A DNA stretch of 64,000 nt from Calonectria ilicicola (lineage: Eukaryota > Ascomycota > Sordariomycetes > Hypocreales > Nectriaceae), in NCBI GenBank assembly GCA_020809705.1, contig CP085829.1, positions 5,332,001 to 5,396,000 on the forward strand, in the 5' to 3' direction. The notes under the pieces are model-generated. The model had not been told where the DNA came from and ran no database searches. It saw only the letters and a list, made by a program, of their open reading frames with translations. The translations under genes were made by a program, and so were the position numbers. Below, in pieces: positions 24,563 through 36,491 of this stretch (the stretch's first letter is position 1; each line of letters begins with the position of its first letter).

Positions 24563-26910
24563 GGTAGCGATACTCCATACCTGGTGCTTTTAGGCTAATT
24601 AATCAACCTGCAACTCCTGTCACGGAGCACGCCAGAAGATGGCGTCAATACCAGGGCGCGTATTCGGTGGGCTCTAGGCTCTAGGCTCTGGGCCTCAAGC
24701 CCCAGGGCCCCAGGCCCCAGCCAGCAAAAAAGCAATGCTGGTGCTATCACTTGGACGGTGGAAGAAGCAAGGGTTGATTTGAAGCATCACAAAGGGGCGC
24801 CCGGGTTAGGAGGGTCTGGAGAGGGGCGGCGGGGTGGGCGGCCGCGGAAAGAGAGAGAGTCATGGAGAACAGAGACAAGATATGTGAATACCAGCTGAAG
24901 TTGTTCTTGCATGTTCTCTTCCTTCTTTCCCCTTTGTCGCTGTTCGATGCCATTGGAGGAAACCTGCGGGCGATGAGCTGGTGGGGAATTCCTGGCCGGT
25001 GGGTAACATGGATGTACGTACCGCACATGCTGGAGTGAAAAGAGATGACATGAACATAGATCTGATCTGGATGGATACACAAGATGTGATGTAACGGTGT
25101 AACGGAGGCGGCAGGGGCTCCGCAGCTGGCCGCAGTAGGGGGGTGGGACCATGGGACAGACGTGGAACAAGCTGGATTGGACAGAGGGTAAGAAAAGAAC
25201 AAGACAAAGAACAAAACGAAGAGGGTGGTCTAGCGCAGACAATGGGGTGCCATGATCATGATGTGATGTGATGCACGGAAGAGCTGGCTAGGTCGGGCGA
25301 GCTACCACCCCCTGTCCACCGCTAAGACGTGACTTACCGACGGGAGCTAACCCACACGATTTTCGTTGCGCGTACCAAGGCGGCTCATTAGCTCATGATG
25401 GAACAGGAACATCCTGCGAGTGGGAACAAGGTAGCTCGGTAGAGCGTCGTGCGCCGTGCGCCGCGCCTGGGTGAGCGCCATTTACCTGCAGCTGGGTGTC
25501 CACCACCAAGCAATAGCGTGTGAAGCGCGAAACCCGCCGAGTGCCTCCGCGGCCAACTTTTCTTTTACTGTATGCTCCTCAGGTCGGAGTGGCCCCTGGC
25601 GGCGGCTCGACGCCAAGCCCAATAGCACTTGGGTCTTTCTGTAGAACCCAGCTCTTCTCCCTCGTGTCTGCGTCCTCCTCTGGCCCAGTCACCCTGGTCG
25701 GATGATTCGGATGTGCCGAAGCGCCCAATGGCAGCTTGGCATCGCCTTCTGATGATGGCAAGACAGCCGCTCGTAAGTATGACCTGGAACTACCTCTATC
25801 CACAACCCATGACCAACTAATTGCCTGACACCAGCGGCTCGCAAACCAGGGGAAACGCCATGGGGCCATATCTTCGCAAGCACTGCTTCGGGGCAGTGCC
25901 TGCCGAATTGCTACGCAGACTCCATAGCTTGGGTTACATCGGCGACCCAAGGGAATGGTAGGTATGTAGGATGCGTTGTCGGATCGGACAAGTGCATCGC
26001 TCTATGATCCATGCCTGCCTTACGGCCTTGGTTCTATATTGACTCGTCCTGTACATGGATGGTACGGGCAATCGCAAATCCTAAACCAGGGATACCCACC
26101 CTTCGCAGATCAAGTGATAGCCTTACATATGTCTATCTGTGTGCCATCCCGCCGCGGCGCTCGCCTTATACGGCTGGGTCTCGTGTGAGAACATGCCGAA
26201 ATCTTGGCCTAGACTCGTGCTCTAGTGCTGTAGTCCACGTAGTTGTTTGGCCGGGACGTGGGGCGGGAACTCGCCTATTCTCTCTAATCAAGTAGAACAC
26301 GCTCGTTTCCTCTCTTCACTTGAGTCAACAGGCGGCATTAGGCGGCAGAGCAGACGAACTAGCCAATCCTAACGGCAGAATGATTTCATTCTGACGAGAT
26401 TTGCAAAGCTGAACAAAATTTGGCCCAGCGGCTAGTGTCGTCGTGGTGGCTCCATAGGCCCCATGGGCTCCATCGCCCAGACCAACTTTCCTCGCCAGCT
26501 TCATTTTTTTTTTCTTTCAGCGCCGAGTTCGTGGCGGGTCAAATCCACGCTCGGCGTCCGCTTGCTAGTCTATCCGACGCTTAACCTTTAAGCACCCCGC
26601 CTTGGGTTTGGGCTAGAGCCAATAGTAGCCGTGGTGCCGCGGCGGAGTCCTTTGAGGCCTGGTTTCTTTCCACTTGATGGCGCCTACCGCCTCGCAACTG
26701 GTCCTCCCAAGACAAATGCCCAAACGGGAGACCGTCCTCAGTCCAACGTCGCCATGGATCATCGAGACTAACTAATGTAACTCAAGAAACCCCGAGCCCT
26801 AATAATCGCCTAGAAGCCGTTGCGCCGTTGCGCCGCTGTTAGACTTGACTCTGAGACCCCATGACAGCAGGGTTCTCTCGGGAAGTGACTATTCCCACCC
26901 ACACTGGGAG

Positions 26911-26970
26911 CAGCACCAACAACAGCCCAACACCAACCAGCACCAGCACCAGCACCAGCACCGGCAACAG
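26911..26970. repeat. CACCAG simple repeat
   Basis: A run of CACCAG/CAACAC units. The translated frames give only Gln/His/Pro or Cys/Trp low-complexity peptides. Confidence 0.7.
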
Positions 26971-28333
26971 CCCTGCACATTGGTGCACCAAGAATGACGG
27001 TAGAAAACCATAATCGCCTTTGCAAGGTCACAGGGAGTGCCGGCTACAGAGCGCAGTGGAGTCTCTGCTTCGCAGCAAGCCCTTGTGGAGATGTGGGCCC
27101 TAGTGAAGGATCGCCAGCACATTGCATCGGGGCAATCTCACCGACGTCCTGGAGTTTGGAGGGAGGGTGCTGGGTTGCCCTGGCGGGCCTCAGGCCGCCC
27201 TCTGCCTTGCGGTGCCTTGCCAGGGGGTTCCATCATCCCAGCGCACCGGTGCTCAATTTTTTCCCGCCCAGGTTCTAGGGTTGGTGTTGGCGGGAGCGGC
27301 TTTGGGGCAGCATCGCCAGATCGCCTGGAGTATGTAGCATCAACCCTGGTCGTGATCCATCTGCGCACGCAAGGTTCAACTCTATCATCCTGTCACTCCT
27401 CGGATCCAACTCGCAAGCCTTGAATTAAGGAAATGTGTGTGCGCATGCGAATTCCCGCGCCCGCGCCCACCATGAACAAGTTCCTAAGCATCGTGACCCG
27501 AACCACACGAGCAGTCACATCACATCTTTGCTTTTCTCCGCATCGAAACCCACCCCCGTCCTGGCTGATCCGTCACCCCCTTGGACCCGGTCCGGTCTCT
27601 CTTCCCTTCCCTTCCCTTGCCACCACTCAACAAATCACCTTGGTCGCTGTTGTTTTTGATACCATGCTGGAAAACGGATCCTTGATGGGTCAGCGCAGCA
27701 CCTACACCTACAGAAATCTCACGTAAAACGCCCTTGGTTTTCTTTCCTTCACCCCCCCTCCCCCCTCCATTTTTCGGCCATTGATACTGTCAGGTCCCTA
27801 GATTCAACCAACGCAGCTAGAAAGAACCAGGAGAAAGACAAACAACCCCACCCCCCAGTTCTCGGGCGACGCGCCACCACGGCGTCCAGCAACTGATGAC
27901 AGGCCTGCGTCTCACAGCGGCCGATATGACAGGTCTGCTGGGCCCGGCGCTGGCGTCGGCGCGCCTGCAACCAGGCGGGTCTGCAACTAACGATGATCGC
28001 TGAGATGGAGCCCACAGTAACTTTGTGCCTTTGCAGGGTTTGCACATGTAGATATGTTCTCATACCCGTCCTTGTTTCTCTGGCCTTTCCTTTCCTGGCC
28101 TCGCGAGGCATTGCTGAAATATATTGTCATACTAAGCCTCTGCCCCAAGGTCTCCCCGTCCCAAAACCATAAATCCCATCGTGCCCCCACACCTTGCAAC
28201 AGTCCAGACCATCGCAAACCCTTTGATACATTGTCTTTTGACCTCTCTAACAACTTCATTACTTGAGGCTACTACCTGCCACCCCCACGCACTTCAATTC
28301 TTCTTCGCACGCTTCACCTAGAAAACTTTCAAC

Positions 28334-28633
28334 ATGGTTCTGTCACGATATCACCTGTCGGCACCCTGTCCCTGGATATCTGGTTGTGGCGACCATCAAT
28401 CGGAAACAAACTTCTCTATTGAATCCATGCTCTCGGAATCCAATGACATTGCGTCCTGGTATTGCGAGGCCACCAACATCCGGATCGATTCCACACGCTC
28501 AAGGATCTGGGTCGTATCGGCTCACAAGGTTCCTGGTACTAGATGCCCAACTTGTGCCGCCGCAGGCAAAGAGGTCTGGGTGATCCCAGGCCGCTGTTGC
28601 GGTTACTGTGGAACACCCTGCGATAACCATTAA
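28334..28633 (+). CDS. Small cysteine-rich protein, zinc-ribbon-like
   Basis: Single-exon 99-residue ORF with a good start context (CAACATGG). The C-terminal third reads TRCPTCAAAGKEVWVIPGRC then CGYCGTPC: two CxxC knuckles and extra Cys, arranged like a zinc ribbon or rubredoxin-like knuckle. An earlier pair (APCPWISGCG) lies near residue 11. There is no signal peptide. The spacing CPTC-(13)-CCGYC suggests metal binding rather than a secreted disulfide effector, but I cannot name a family. It is isolated in a gene-poor region, which lowers confidence that it is expressed. Confidence 0.5.
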   Translation: MVLSRYHLSAPCPWISGCGDHQSETNFSIESMLSESNDIASWYCEATNIRIDSTRSRIWVVSAHKVPGTRCPTCAAAGKEVWVIPGRCCGYCGTPCDNH

Positions 28634-30725
28634 CTTGCAATACGTATCGGTTCTCTCACACGAGTTCAAAGCGGTTGCCAACAAACGGCTTTAATAGAGA
28701 AATAACACCGTTTATGAGCTTGTTGGATACCCCATCGAATATACGCAGAAATCACCCAAAAATCCGCCTTGTGAGAGGGGATGGGGGAGATGTTGCGATG
28801 GCAGGAGAAAGAGAGAAAGAGCGCCAGGCCATGTTTGAATCAAGCCAGGACGTCTCGGCCGGACTTCCAACAGGAGAAGAAGTTGGGCGTTATGAAACTC
28901 GTCGTGGCAATATTTTTACGCATTGCTAGCGATAAGACCGCTTTTTTTTTTTCCATTACGATCATGTTGAGGCTCTGAAGAAACGGGGATCTTCAGCCCT
29001 TGCTCTCTGACTAGTCAGTGGTGGTTAGCACACAGTGCTAAAATTGGAAGGATGGCATCTCTAGAACAGCCACCGTCAAGGACCATGTCTCACAGCGCTG
29101 GGAAGAGAGCAAGGCAGGCCTATCTAGGACTGGCCTCTCTGGGGATATAATGCAACAAGGGAAAATATTATTACGTTTTACGATCTGGGAGATATTGAAC
29201 TTACGACCGACACGTTTTACTAATCCAGGACTGCGGGGGAAGGGATGAATGGTTTTACGATTCGGCTTTCTGGGCGAATGAGTGGGCTTTTCATGAACAT
29301 GACTCGGGCTTACAGCACCGTCGGAAGGCCACAGTGGCCGTACCGGGAACATAGGTTATATCGATAATCCGGGAATTAGGCTGCATGAGCCACCGCCTCC
29401 TGTGACGCTATTGTTGGGTGATGCGTCCCTCAAATTCCGGGCGATACCGGCAGTTGGCTGCAGGAGGGGGTGAAGAGAGAAGAGAAAAGGGGAATTGTCT
29501 TGTGATGAGGGGAAACATGTAATTCGGGCTTCAGATGATAGCTACCATGACAGGACTTTGGCAAACTGCAGCCTGCTGATTTTTTTTAATCTCATTTTTC
29601 GGTTTTCGGTTACATCATGTGCGTTTGCATCTGCATCAGTATCTGTACCTCTTCCTGGTTCCAGCCAGCAACGTGAGACATTGGCTTTTCTGGCTTCATT
29701 TAGCATGACATGAACTGTTGGAAGAGCTCGGTCCAGGTCCGTCTCAGACCAGAATTCGTCCCATTGGCGTTGGGCGTTGTCTCGACTGGCGCCGCGAGCA
29801 TGGCTGAACCTGCAGCTACGCCACCCTGACAGAACAGGAGAATGAAGATTATGAAATGTCAATTCTCAATTGTAAGTTTGCCGAGCCGCATCCCACGGTA
29901 TCAAGTAGCTCATGCGTGAAAGATCATGGTTGCGTCAAGATGACGCAAAACGACAAGCGCACGAAGCTGATTGGCTCATTGATCCTGTCAGCACCAAAAA
30001 TCTGATTCAGATAAATGGCATGTTCCGCGTCTTCGGCCGTGGTAAGCCCCGGTCCTGACGCCGAGAGTCGGCAGATGAGATCTCGCCCATGGCTGCTCGA
30101 CTGGGGATCTCGCGGTGGGACTGAAGTGTGAATGAAGTGTGAGTGAAAAATACTTGGCGCAATCAAACTCACAACCTGCCATGGTACCTATGCAATAAAA
30201 CCTCGAACAAGCATGACTGATAAAGGTATTTATCTGGGCGCATCTTGATATTCCTGTCCAATTGGGCATGAATTTCTTTTTTCTTCTCCTAAAAATGCCG
30301 ATGAATATCAGCCATCTTGCCCATGCCATCGTCCGCGTGGGTGCTTCCGACCAACTTATCGGAGCTGGCCAGCGAGAGGGAGGATTGACCCGCTAAATAC
30401 CATGTTTGTACTAGAACCACCTCAAATTACAGCAACACTATTGGCTCGGGATTGCGCCTCCACAACCACACCCTGGAGTGCCGTTGCTGCTCGCTTCCCT
30501 CCACGTTTTGCTCCTTCCCCCGCCCCCATTTTCCGAGGATACATCGTTTCTCACCCCAGCTTCCGCGCGCCGCTGATTTTATCGTCCACCCACTCCGTCA
30601 CTCCCGCCATCACCATCCTCCACGCCCGGAATATCCGTTATCAAGGGAGGTAAACAAACTAAACAGACCGGCTCCGGTTCGGCCTCCTCCTCCACCCGCC
30701 GGGCAGCTCGAGAGGCTAGCCCACC
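28634..30725. other. Intergenic, promoter of the regulator gene
   Basis: No supportable gene. Pyrimidine-rich sequence (CT/CCTCC runs) from about 30450 to 30720 immediately precedes the regulator's ATG and looks like a fungal promoter or leader. A minus-strand frame at 29542-29862 includes a GATGCA-type repeat and has no recognisable domain. Confidence 0.45.
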
Positions 30726-33700
30726 ATGGCCAGCTCCGGGCAGAACGGGATAGATATTTTGTGTGATGCGGCTGGGTCTGACATGCTCCTCTCGTCCCTC
30801 TTTTCCCTCGCATCGCCAGCCCAGGACTCGGACCACAGACGTCAATCGTCTCAAGCTTTGCACCAGCAACAATCGCAGCCGCACCAGCAGCAGGAGCAGG
30901 ACTCGCTGCCACCTCCACCACCAAAACAGGACTCTTCTCTCAGTGGATCCGCAGTCCCTTCCAAGAGGAAGCTTTCAGATGCTTCGCTTTCTTCCTCGTC
31001 CCATGTCTGCCACATCTGTCGGCGCGTATACGAGCGAGCTGACCATCTCACTCGACACCTGAGATCTCACGAGAATGCCCGCCCCTACCAGTGCTCCCGC
31101 TGTCCGAAGCGATTCAATCGCGCCGATCTGCTCACGAGGCATGAAACCACACACGATCGAGATGGTGCGGCCAAAGATCGCCCATTTATCCGGCGGAGCG
31201 ACCGAGCTGCTGAAGCGTGCCTAAACTGCGCATCTTCAAAGGCGAAATGCGAGGACCAGAAGCCTTGTAGTCGCTGTCGAAGCAAAAACCTGCAGTGCCA
31301 GATGCCCACTAGACGTGGCAACCAGTACCGTACCTCAGACTCTCAAGCCGGTATGTCCCCGTCAGAGGCATCGACAATGGCTTCAGCTGTGGGAGTTGAT
31401 GCCCATGGGTTTCAGCCAACAGATCCCGGCTATCTCTCCAAAACTTCGACTATGGCTCACGGCTCAATGAATCATGCGCACAGCGAGTACGAGGGCTCGG
31501 CGTTTCTCGGTCATTCGAGCTTGGAAGGATTTCCTGATGATATGATGTTTTTTAACAACTCGATGCAAGGCGTGTTCCAGGATATGGATTTTGGATGGGA
31601 CTTAGACTTCAATGGATTCACAATTCCGCAGCTAGATGTCACTGGGCCGAGCCCAAAATCTACCAGCACGCTCAACTCCAAGCGATCTCCATATCACGCT
31701 ACCCGAGATGTGTCTCGGGGACACGCTGCATTTAAGAGGTCACCTTGGATATTTGAGCCAGACATGGTCAAGGACTACGTGCATCGTGAGACTGCCGCCC
31801 TTGCTCTTGATGACGAGTCACTCCCAGCATCCTCAACACTTGAGAAGTTCGCTAGCAGCACCAAAACTAAGTTGCAGATGCCTTCGGCAATGCGCGACCG
31901 CCTTTTCGCAATGGTCCTGGCTCACAACCCACACCCGCAACGAGTGCCCTCCTTTCCGTCCCTTGAACTTCTCAACTATCTTCTCCAGGCTCACTTTGCT
32001 CAAGAAGAGCGAAAATGCGACGCGCTAATTCACAAGGCATCTTTTGATCCAGCAACAACGATCCCGGAACTCTTGGCTGCAATTATTTCTAGCGGTGCAA
32101 CGTACATCTCGGTTTCCTCCATTTGGCAATTTGGTCTCGCTCTTGATGAAATTGTTAGGTTTGCCATTGCCGGTCGGGTGAGTGTTTCATCTCAATTTCC
32201 CTCGCGAGCCGTCCGTCTTTTTACACACGCCCCGAGTAATGTTCGCACCTCCACCATTTCATTGAGCTGCGAGGATGTTTCGTATTCAGCTGCTAACATG
32301 TGATCAGTTTGAGGGATCGAACTGCACGACACGAGATTTAATGACGCTCCAAGCCATGATGCTCCACCTTGACATCGGGCAATGGTGTGGGTTCAACCGC
32401 AAAATGGAAATCGCGGAGAGTTTTTGCCAGCCGCTGCTCACCGTAAGTTTGGTGGTTGCTGTGAGGAGAATCAAGGACTAATGTAAAACTAGATGCTCCG
32501 TCGGTCTGGAAAAACCTCATTTTCATCCGATTCCCCATCACAAATGCCGTCAATGGCCGACTCGCCTGAAGTTTTAGATTCAAAATGGCGACAGTTCATT
32601 ATAGTGGAGTCCTTTAAGAGGCATGTAACTCGTCACTTTTGACATATTAGTTTCGCTGACCACCTCCTAGGCTAGTCACTCACATTTTCTTCCACGACAT
32701 TCAGTCGTCCATTGGTCTCTGCAAGAACCCACTCATGTCGTACAACGAACTTTGTTTCACCCTGCCAGCTTCGCGTGATCTTTGGAAGGCCAAGTCTGCA
32801 CAAGAGTGGCGGGATCTTTACTTGGTCAAGCCAATCCCAAGTGGGGGCATCCCAAGGGTGGCTGAGGTGACACAATGCATGACGATCTTGGACGAACTCG
32901 AATTATGTATTGACATCGAGCTCTCATGGACAGCTCTGCTACATGGATTCTGGGGTCAAATTTCGTCGTACCGTGATGCCGTCAAATTTTACGGCTCGGG
33001 AGGGCCAAACCGGCGTGGCGCATCCACACCGCCGTTGTGGCTCAGGACGCAACATCAGGAGCTCTACCGAGACATCGCCGAGTTTGCGAATCAGATCCAG
33101 CACTCCCGAAAACCAAAACCGCAGCTAATTATGCTTGCTGAGCTGTTCATGATGATCCTTCATGTTTCACCTGATGATTTACAGAACTTTGCTGGAAAGA
33201 ACGGGGAAGAGGATGCTCGGAGGGTAGCCCAGCCACTGGATTCTTGGTTTGCTGGCCCTGAATCACGGTATGCCGTCTGGCATGCAGGGCAAGTTTTCCA
33301 CTGGGCAAGGAAGCTCGCGCCAACATCGTTGCGAGATTTCAATGCCATCGCCGTCTACTTTGCCTGCTTGGGATTGTGGGCTTACGGTGTAGTTTCTTGT
33401 TCCCATTCTACGAATGGGAGGCCAGAGGAAAAGGACAGCCGCACCTCAGTGCCCGACTACGTGCTAGTCGATGGCATTGAGTCTAGAGAATCGAGGGCAT
33501 TCCTACAGCTGGATCGTGGTGTACCAGCATTGACAATGAACGGAGAAGCCAGCTCTGGGGTTGAATCATTGTCAAATGCCGGCATGGTCTTGGCGATTAC
33601 TCGGAATCTTCTTCGAGACAATTATCCAGTGCAAAACGAACCTTTGCCACCTCTTGTCGAGAGCCTAGCGCGACTTCTTCGAGAATTGGGATCTGGTGCG

Positions 33701-33760
33701 ACCGGCCGAGCTTCCCGCGCTCTTAGTGAAGAACGAGAGATAACGGAGCAGTCGCCATAG
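30726..33760 (+). CDS. C2H2 plus Zn2Cys6 transcription factor
   Basis: Nuclear DNA-binding regulator of 934 residues in four exons: 30726-32177, 32308-32442, 32493-32620, 32671-33760. After a Gln/Ser/Pro-rich start come two C2H2 fingers (CHICRRVYERADHLTRHLRSH from residue 95; then CSRCPKRFNRADLLTRHETTH). A fungal Zn2Cys6 cluster follows, with Cys at 165, 168, 175, 181, 184 and 191. The C-terminal half is a fungal-specific transcription factor (middle homology) region with an RDLMTLQAMMLHLDIGQWCG stretch. Intron 3 (32621-32670) begins GC rather than GT: AG|GCATGT. Only this donor keeps the frame through ESFKRLVTHIFFHD. Combined C2H2/Zn2Cys6 proteins form a known fungal family with varied roles. 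The target genes cannot be read from sequence. It is the only regulator in the window and lies 18 kb from the PKS. Confidence 0.92.
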
Positions 33761-34287
33761 AACGTGTCATATTGATTGTAATGAACTACGGGTTGTACGA
33801 TAATGGAAGTTACGGAGTTTCAATAGGGGGAGCTTGGGCCTGTCATGAATTAATTGTATATGAGTTGGAAGAATCAGGCGCACCCAACATATACCCGCGT
33901 GGTTGGGGGCAAACCGAAGTAGGGTAGGTGATTTTGCAGTTTTTATGATACGGAGTCTGGAAAGATGCTAGGGGTTGGGCTTATTTCGATCATATTATCT
34001 CAAGTATATATCTTGCATTGAGTTTACTTGATTGTAACTGGACAAACGAAGACGGATTTGACGTGATTGGGTTGCTTGTTTGTGTGACGAATGGTACCGC
34101 GTTTGATCACGAGCTCAGCTCATTGTTGACCCCTTGACCATTGTTTGCTCAACCTGCAGCGCAGAAAAACATCGGCCGCTTGCCTATTTTCTTTTCTCTC
34201 ATCATAATGGGTGAAGGCGAAAGGTCTTGCCCCCGAAAAGCCTCGCAAGCCACTTGAACGCCCGCCTTTCTAAGCGCACTCGCATCC
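33761..34287. other. Intergenic
   Basis: 3' end of the regulator gene and promoter of the acetyltransferase gene, which runs the same way. Nothing distinctive is seen. Confidence 0.5.
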
Positions 34288-35376
34288 ATGGCCAACCTAA
34301 TGCCAGACGGCATTGTTTTCGAACGTGCCAATAGTAATATGATCACTCGACATTTCGAAATCAATTCCCAAGCTTGGGCCGGGCCACTGTCGGTCAGCGC
34401 CTATCTAGATCTGCAACACAAGCTGGCCGATACAGAGGCCTCACGAGGCCAAACCGCCTACTGGGTCCTTCGACTGGCAGAGGATCCGCTTGGCCTAATT
34501 TCAAGCTGCACTACGTACATGCGTGATGCGATAGTCACGAAGGGACAAGGCACTCGCACTACCAAAGCCATTGTCATTACTGACATTTTTACCCACCCCG
34601 AGCACCGCATGTGTGGTATGGCAGAGCTGTTGCTCAAGAACGTACGAGATCGGATGGACAAGGAGAACTTCAGCAATGCAGAGTTCAGCATCATCTACGG
34701 GGACATTCACTCAGGCTTGTTCCAGAGACTTGGGTGGAAGCCTGTCCCCGCGACGCAGCTTCGCATCTCGGTCAGTCAACTCAAGCTACAAGAACGACGA
34801 GAGATCAACGGGATTAGATATGTGGATTTTAGCGAAATCATGGCTCTGGCGGCTGAGGACTCCAACACCAGCAAGATGCGTCTCTCTGGCCACCGCGATG
34901 GCATCACTCATGCCCAAATCCTACCCACTCATTGGCTGACGCGCTGGCACCTGATTCGATCTCGGCTGTTTGGTCAGCATCTGAGCCGGGGAAAGAAGGA
35001 CATTCAGATACAAGGGGCCATCAGCATCTCTGAGATGGGTATGACCGCCTGGGCATGGTGGGTGCACAACCACCGGGCGCGACAGCTCTGCATTGGGCGT
35101 TTGTATATGGCTCGACGCAAAGGAATCGAGGCCACCGTTCGAAAATTGCTCGAGGCTGCCGTGGTTGAAGCGTCACTGTGCGGAATACGGGAAGTGGTGA
35201 TCTGGGATCCAAGCGAGCAGGTTGTTGACGCGGCCGGGATGCTGTCGCAGGTACTCGGCGAGAAACTGGTCATTTCAAATGAGGATAGGCACGAGATGGT
35301 GCCATACTTGCGATGGAAGGATGGTAAAGAGTGCGAGGTAGCTATAGAGGATAAAGATTACTATGCATGGTCTTAG
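34288..35376 (+). CDS. GNAT-fold N-acetyltransferase, LYC1-like
   Basis: Single-exon, 362 residues. The region from about 55 to 165 has the GNAT pattern: YWVLRLAEDPLGLISSC (strands 2-3), AIVITDIFTHPEHRMCGMAE (strand 4 and the acetyl-CoA-binding turn, RxxGxA form) and IIYGDIHSGLFQRLGWKPVP (the tyrosine-loop/GW element typical of LYC1 lysine N6-acetyltransferase relatives). The C-terminal half forms a second domain with a conserved-looking AWAWWVHNHRARQLCIGRLY stretch, again as in LYC1-like proteins. Expected reaction: acetyl transfer from acetyl-CoA to an amine, probably a small molecule or free lysine, in the cytosol. The exact substrate is not readable. It is a same-strand neighbour of the regulator and the Dabb gene. 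Confidence 0.8.
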   Translation: MANLMPDGIVFERANSNMITRHFEINSQAWAGPLSVSAYLDLQHKLADTEASRGQTAYWVLRLAEDPLGLISSCTTYMRDAIVTKGQGTRTTKAIVITDIFTHPEHRMCGMAELLLKNVRDRMDKENFSNAEFSIIYGDIHSGLFQRLGWKPVPATQLRISVSQLKLQERREINGIRYVDFSEIMALAAEDSNTSKMRLSGHRDGITHAQILPTHWLTRWHLIRSRLFGQHLSRGKKDIQIQGAISISEMGMTAWAWWVHNHRARQLCIGRLYMARRKGIEATVRKLLEAAVVEASLCGIREVVIWDPSEQVVDAAGMLSQVLGEKLVISNEDRHEMVPYLRWKDGKECEVAIEDKDYYAWS

Positions 35377-36061
35377 AGATTGGGCAAAAGTCAAGCCTGG
35401 AGAGGAAAACACGACAGTCAACTAGTGAGGGGGTTCACGGTTGGACTACGGAGAGACATATGAAGGATTAGACAGTACTAGCCTCACAAAGCCAGTTGGG
35501 AGATATGAAATGCTAGATCAAAGAAACGACATCTCCCGTTAGCCCAGAACGCTTTGAACATGCTGCTTCCCAATTTGATGCCATCTCCACTACATTCTCA
35601 TACTTAAATAGCATGAACCAACAGGGACACATACATCCTACGTAGAATTAACCAATGATATCGCTGTAGCTTTGTGCCTACGGCGCGTTATCCGCCCGGG
35701 AGCTGGCCTCCGGAAGATTTTTACGCTCTTCGGCCCATTCCATGGCTACTACTTGTCGAGTGGGGCCGACCATCGGCGGATTTTGGTCCCGGGGTGGGGG
35801 TGGAGTAATAGTGTGCACTCCCTCTAAGCTCTTCTTAATGGCTGACGGTTACGAAGAATGGACCGATAGCTGAATAAAGCCATCCGTGGTCGTAGATAAT
35901 CAATAAAGTATCACTTACTCAACTTTGCGCATACTTGTAACTTGGTCAAACGATTGATCTAAGCAACCCGACCGTCTACAGATTCATCACAGGTTTCTGT
36001 AGTCCCACGATATCTCAATTACGCCTAGGAGACATTTACTTGAAGTCCAAACACCGTCAAT
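35377..36061. other. Intergenic
   Basis: 3' end of the acetyltransferase gene and promoter of the Dabb-domain gene. No ORF or repeat of note. Confidence 0.5.
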
Positions 36062-36491
36062 ATGGCCGAGCGCGTGCACCGTATCACCATGTTCAAGATC
36101 CCCAACAAGGAGGACCAAGGGAGGATCCTTGAGTTGTACGAGGTCCTTGGCCAAAAACAGAGCAAGGTGGGCCACGCGAGTCCCCGTGGATTCCGCAAAC
36201 TGCGGAAGTTACACATCACTGACCGTGATACAACGAAAATAGGACGGAAAGCCTTACATCCTGTCCATGGCCTGCGGCCCAGCCGAGGAAGATGCCCGTT
36301 CCCAGGGTTTCACCCTCGTTGCCAAGTCTGACTTTGCCAGCCTGGAGGATATGAAATACTACGATGCCGAGTGCCCCGCTCACGACGGTCTTAGGCAAGT
36401 GGTCAGAGCGATGAAGGCAGAGAACAAGATTGAGGGCATGGCCGCCGTGTACTTCAAGGCCACGGTCGTGGCCGGCATTGAGAACCAGTAG
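36062..36491 (+). CDS. Stress-responsive A/B barrel (Dabb) protein
   Basis: Two exons, 36062-36166 and 36243-36491, with a 76-nt intron in phase 0 (GTGGGC donor, CACTGAC branch, ATAG acceptor); 117 residues. The sequence fits the dimeric alpha+beta barrel fold of the Dabb family: RVHRITMFKIPNKEDQGRIL (strand 1 with helix 1), KPYILSMACGP (strand 2), GFTLVAKSDFASLEDMKYY and the acidic DAECPAHDGLRQVVR helix. Dabb proteins range from stress-induced proteins of unknown activity to small enzymes acting on polyketides (for example olivetolic acid cyclase), so a role in secondary metabolism is possible. The distance of about 10-15 kb to the cluster leaves this open. Likely cytosolic. Confidence 0.85.

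Larger units (their letters stand above)
19390..28333. other. Long gene-poor region
   Basis: Nearly 9 kb in which I find no supportable protein gene on either strand. ORFs are short, overlap in several frames, often lack ATG starts and show no domain. It holds poly-T/A runs (about 19660-19755, 24330-24345), the GCAGCG/CAG repeat and the CCAGCA repeat listed separately, and a reiterated GGCTCTA/GGCCCCA stretch at 24670-24720. Composition is not obviously AT-rich, so classical RIP decay is not the explanation. Multi-exon genes with very short exons or non-coding RNAs could be missed here. Confidence 0.45.

Noticed and set aside
24747..25242. Three overlapping minus-strand frames of 115-155 codons
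   Set aside because: All three frames open at once indicates low stop density, not coding. No motif is recognisable in any.
32625..32670. GT donor four bases into regulator intron 3
   Set aside because: Using this GT leaves the downstream exon in the wrong phase and destroys the conserved SFKRLVTHIF stretch. The GC donor fits frame and family.
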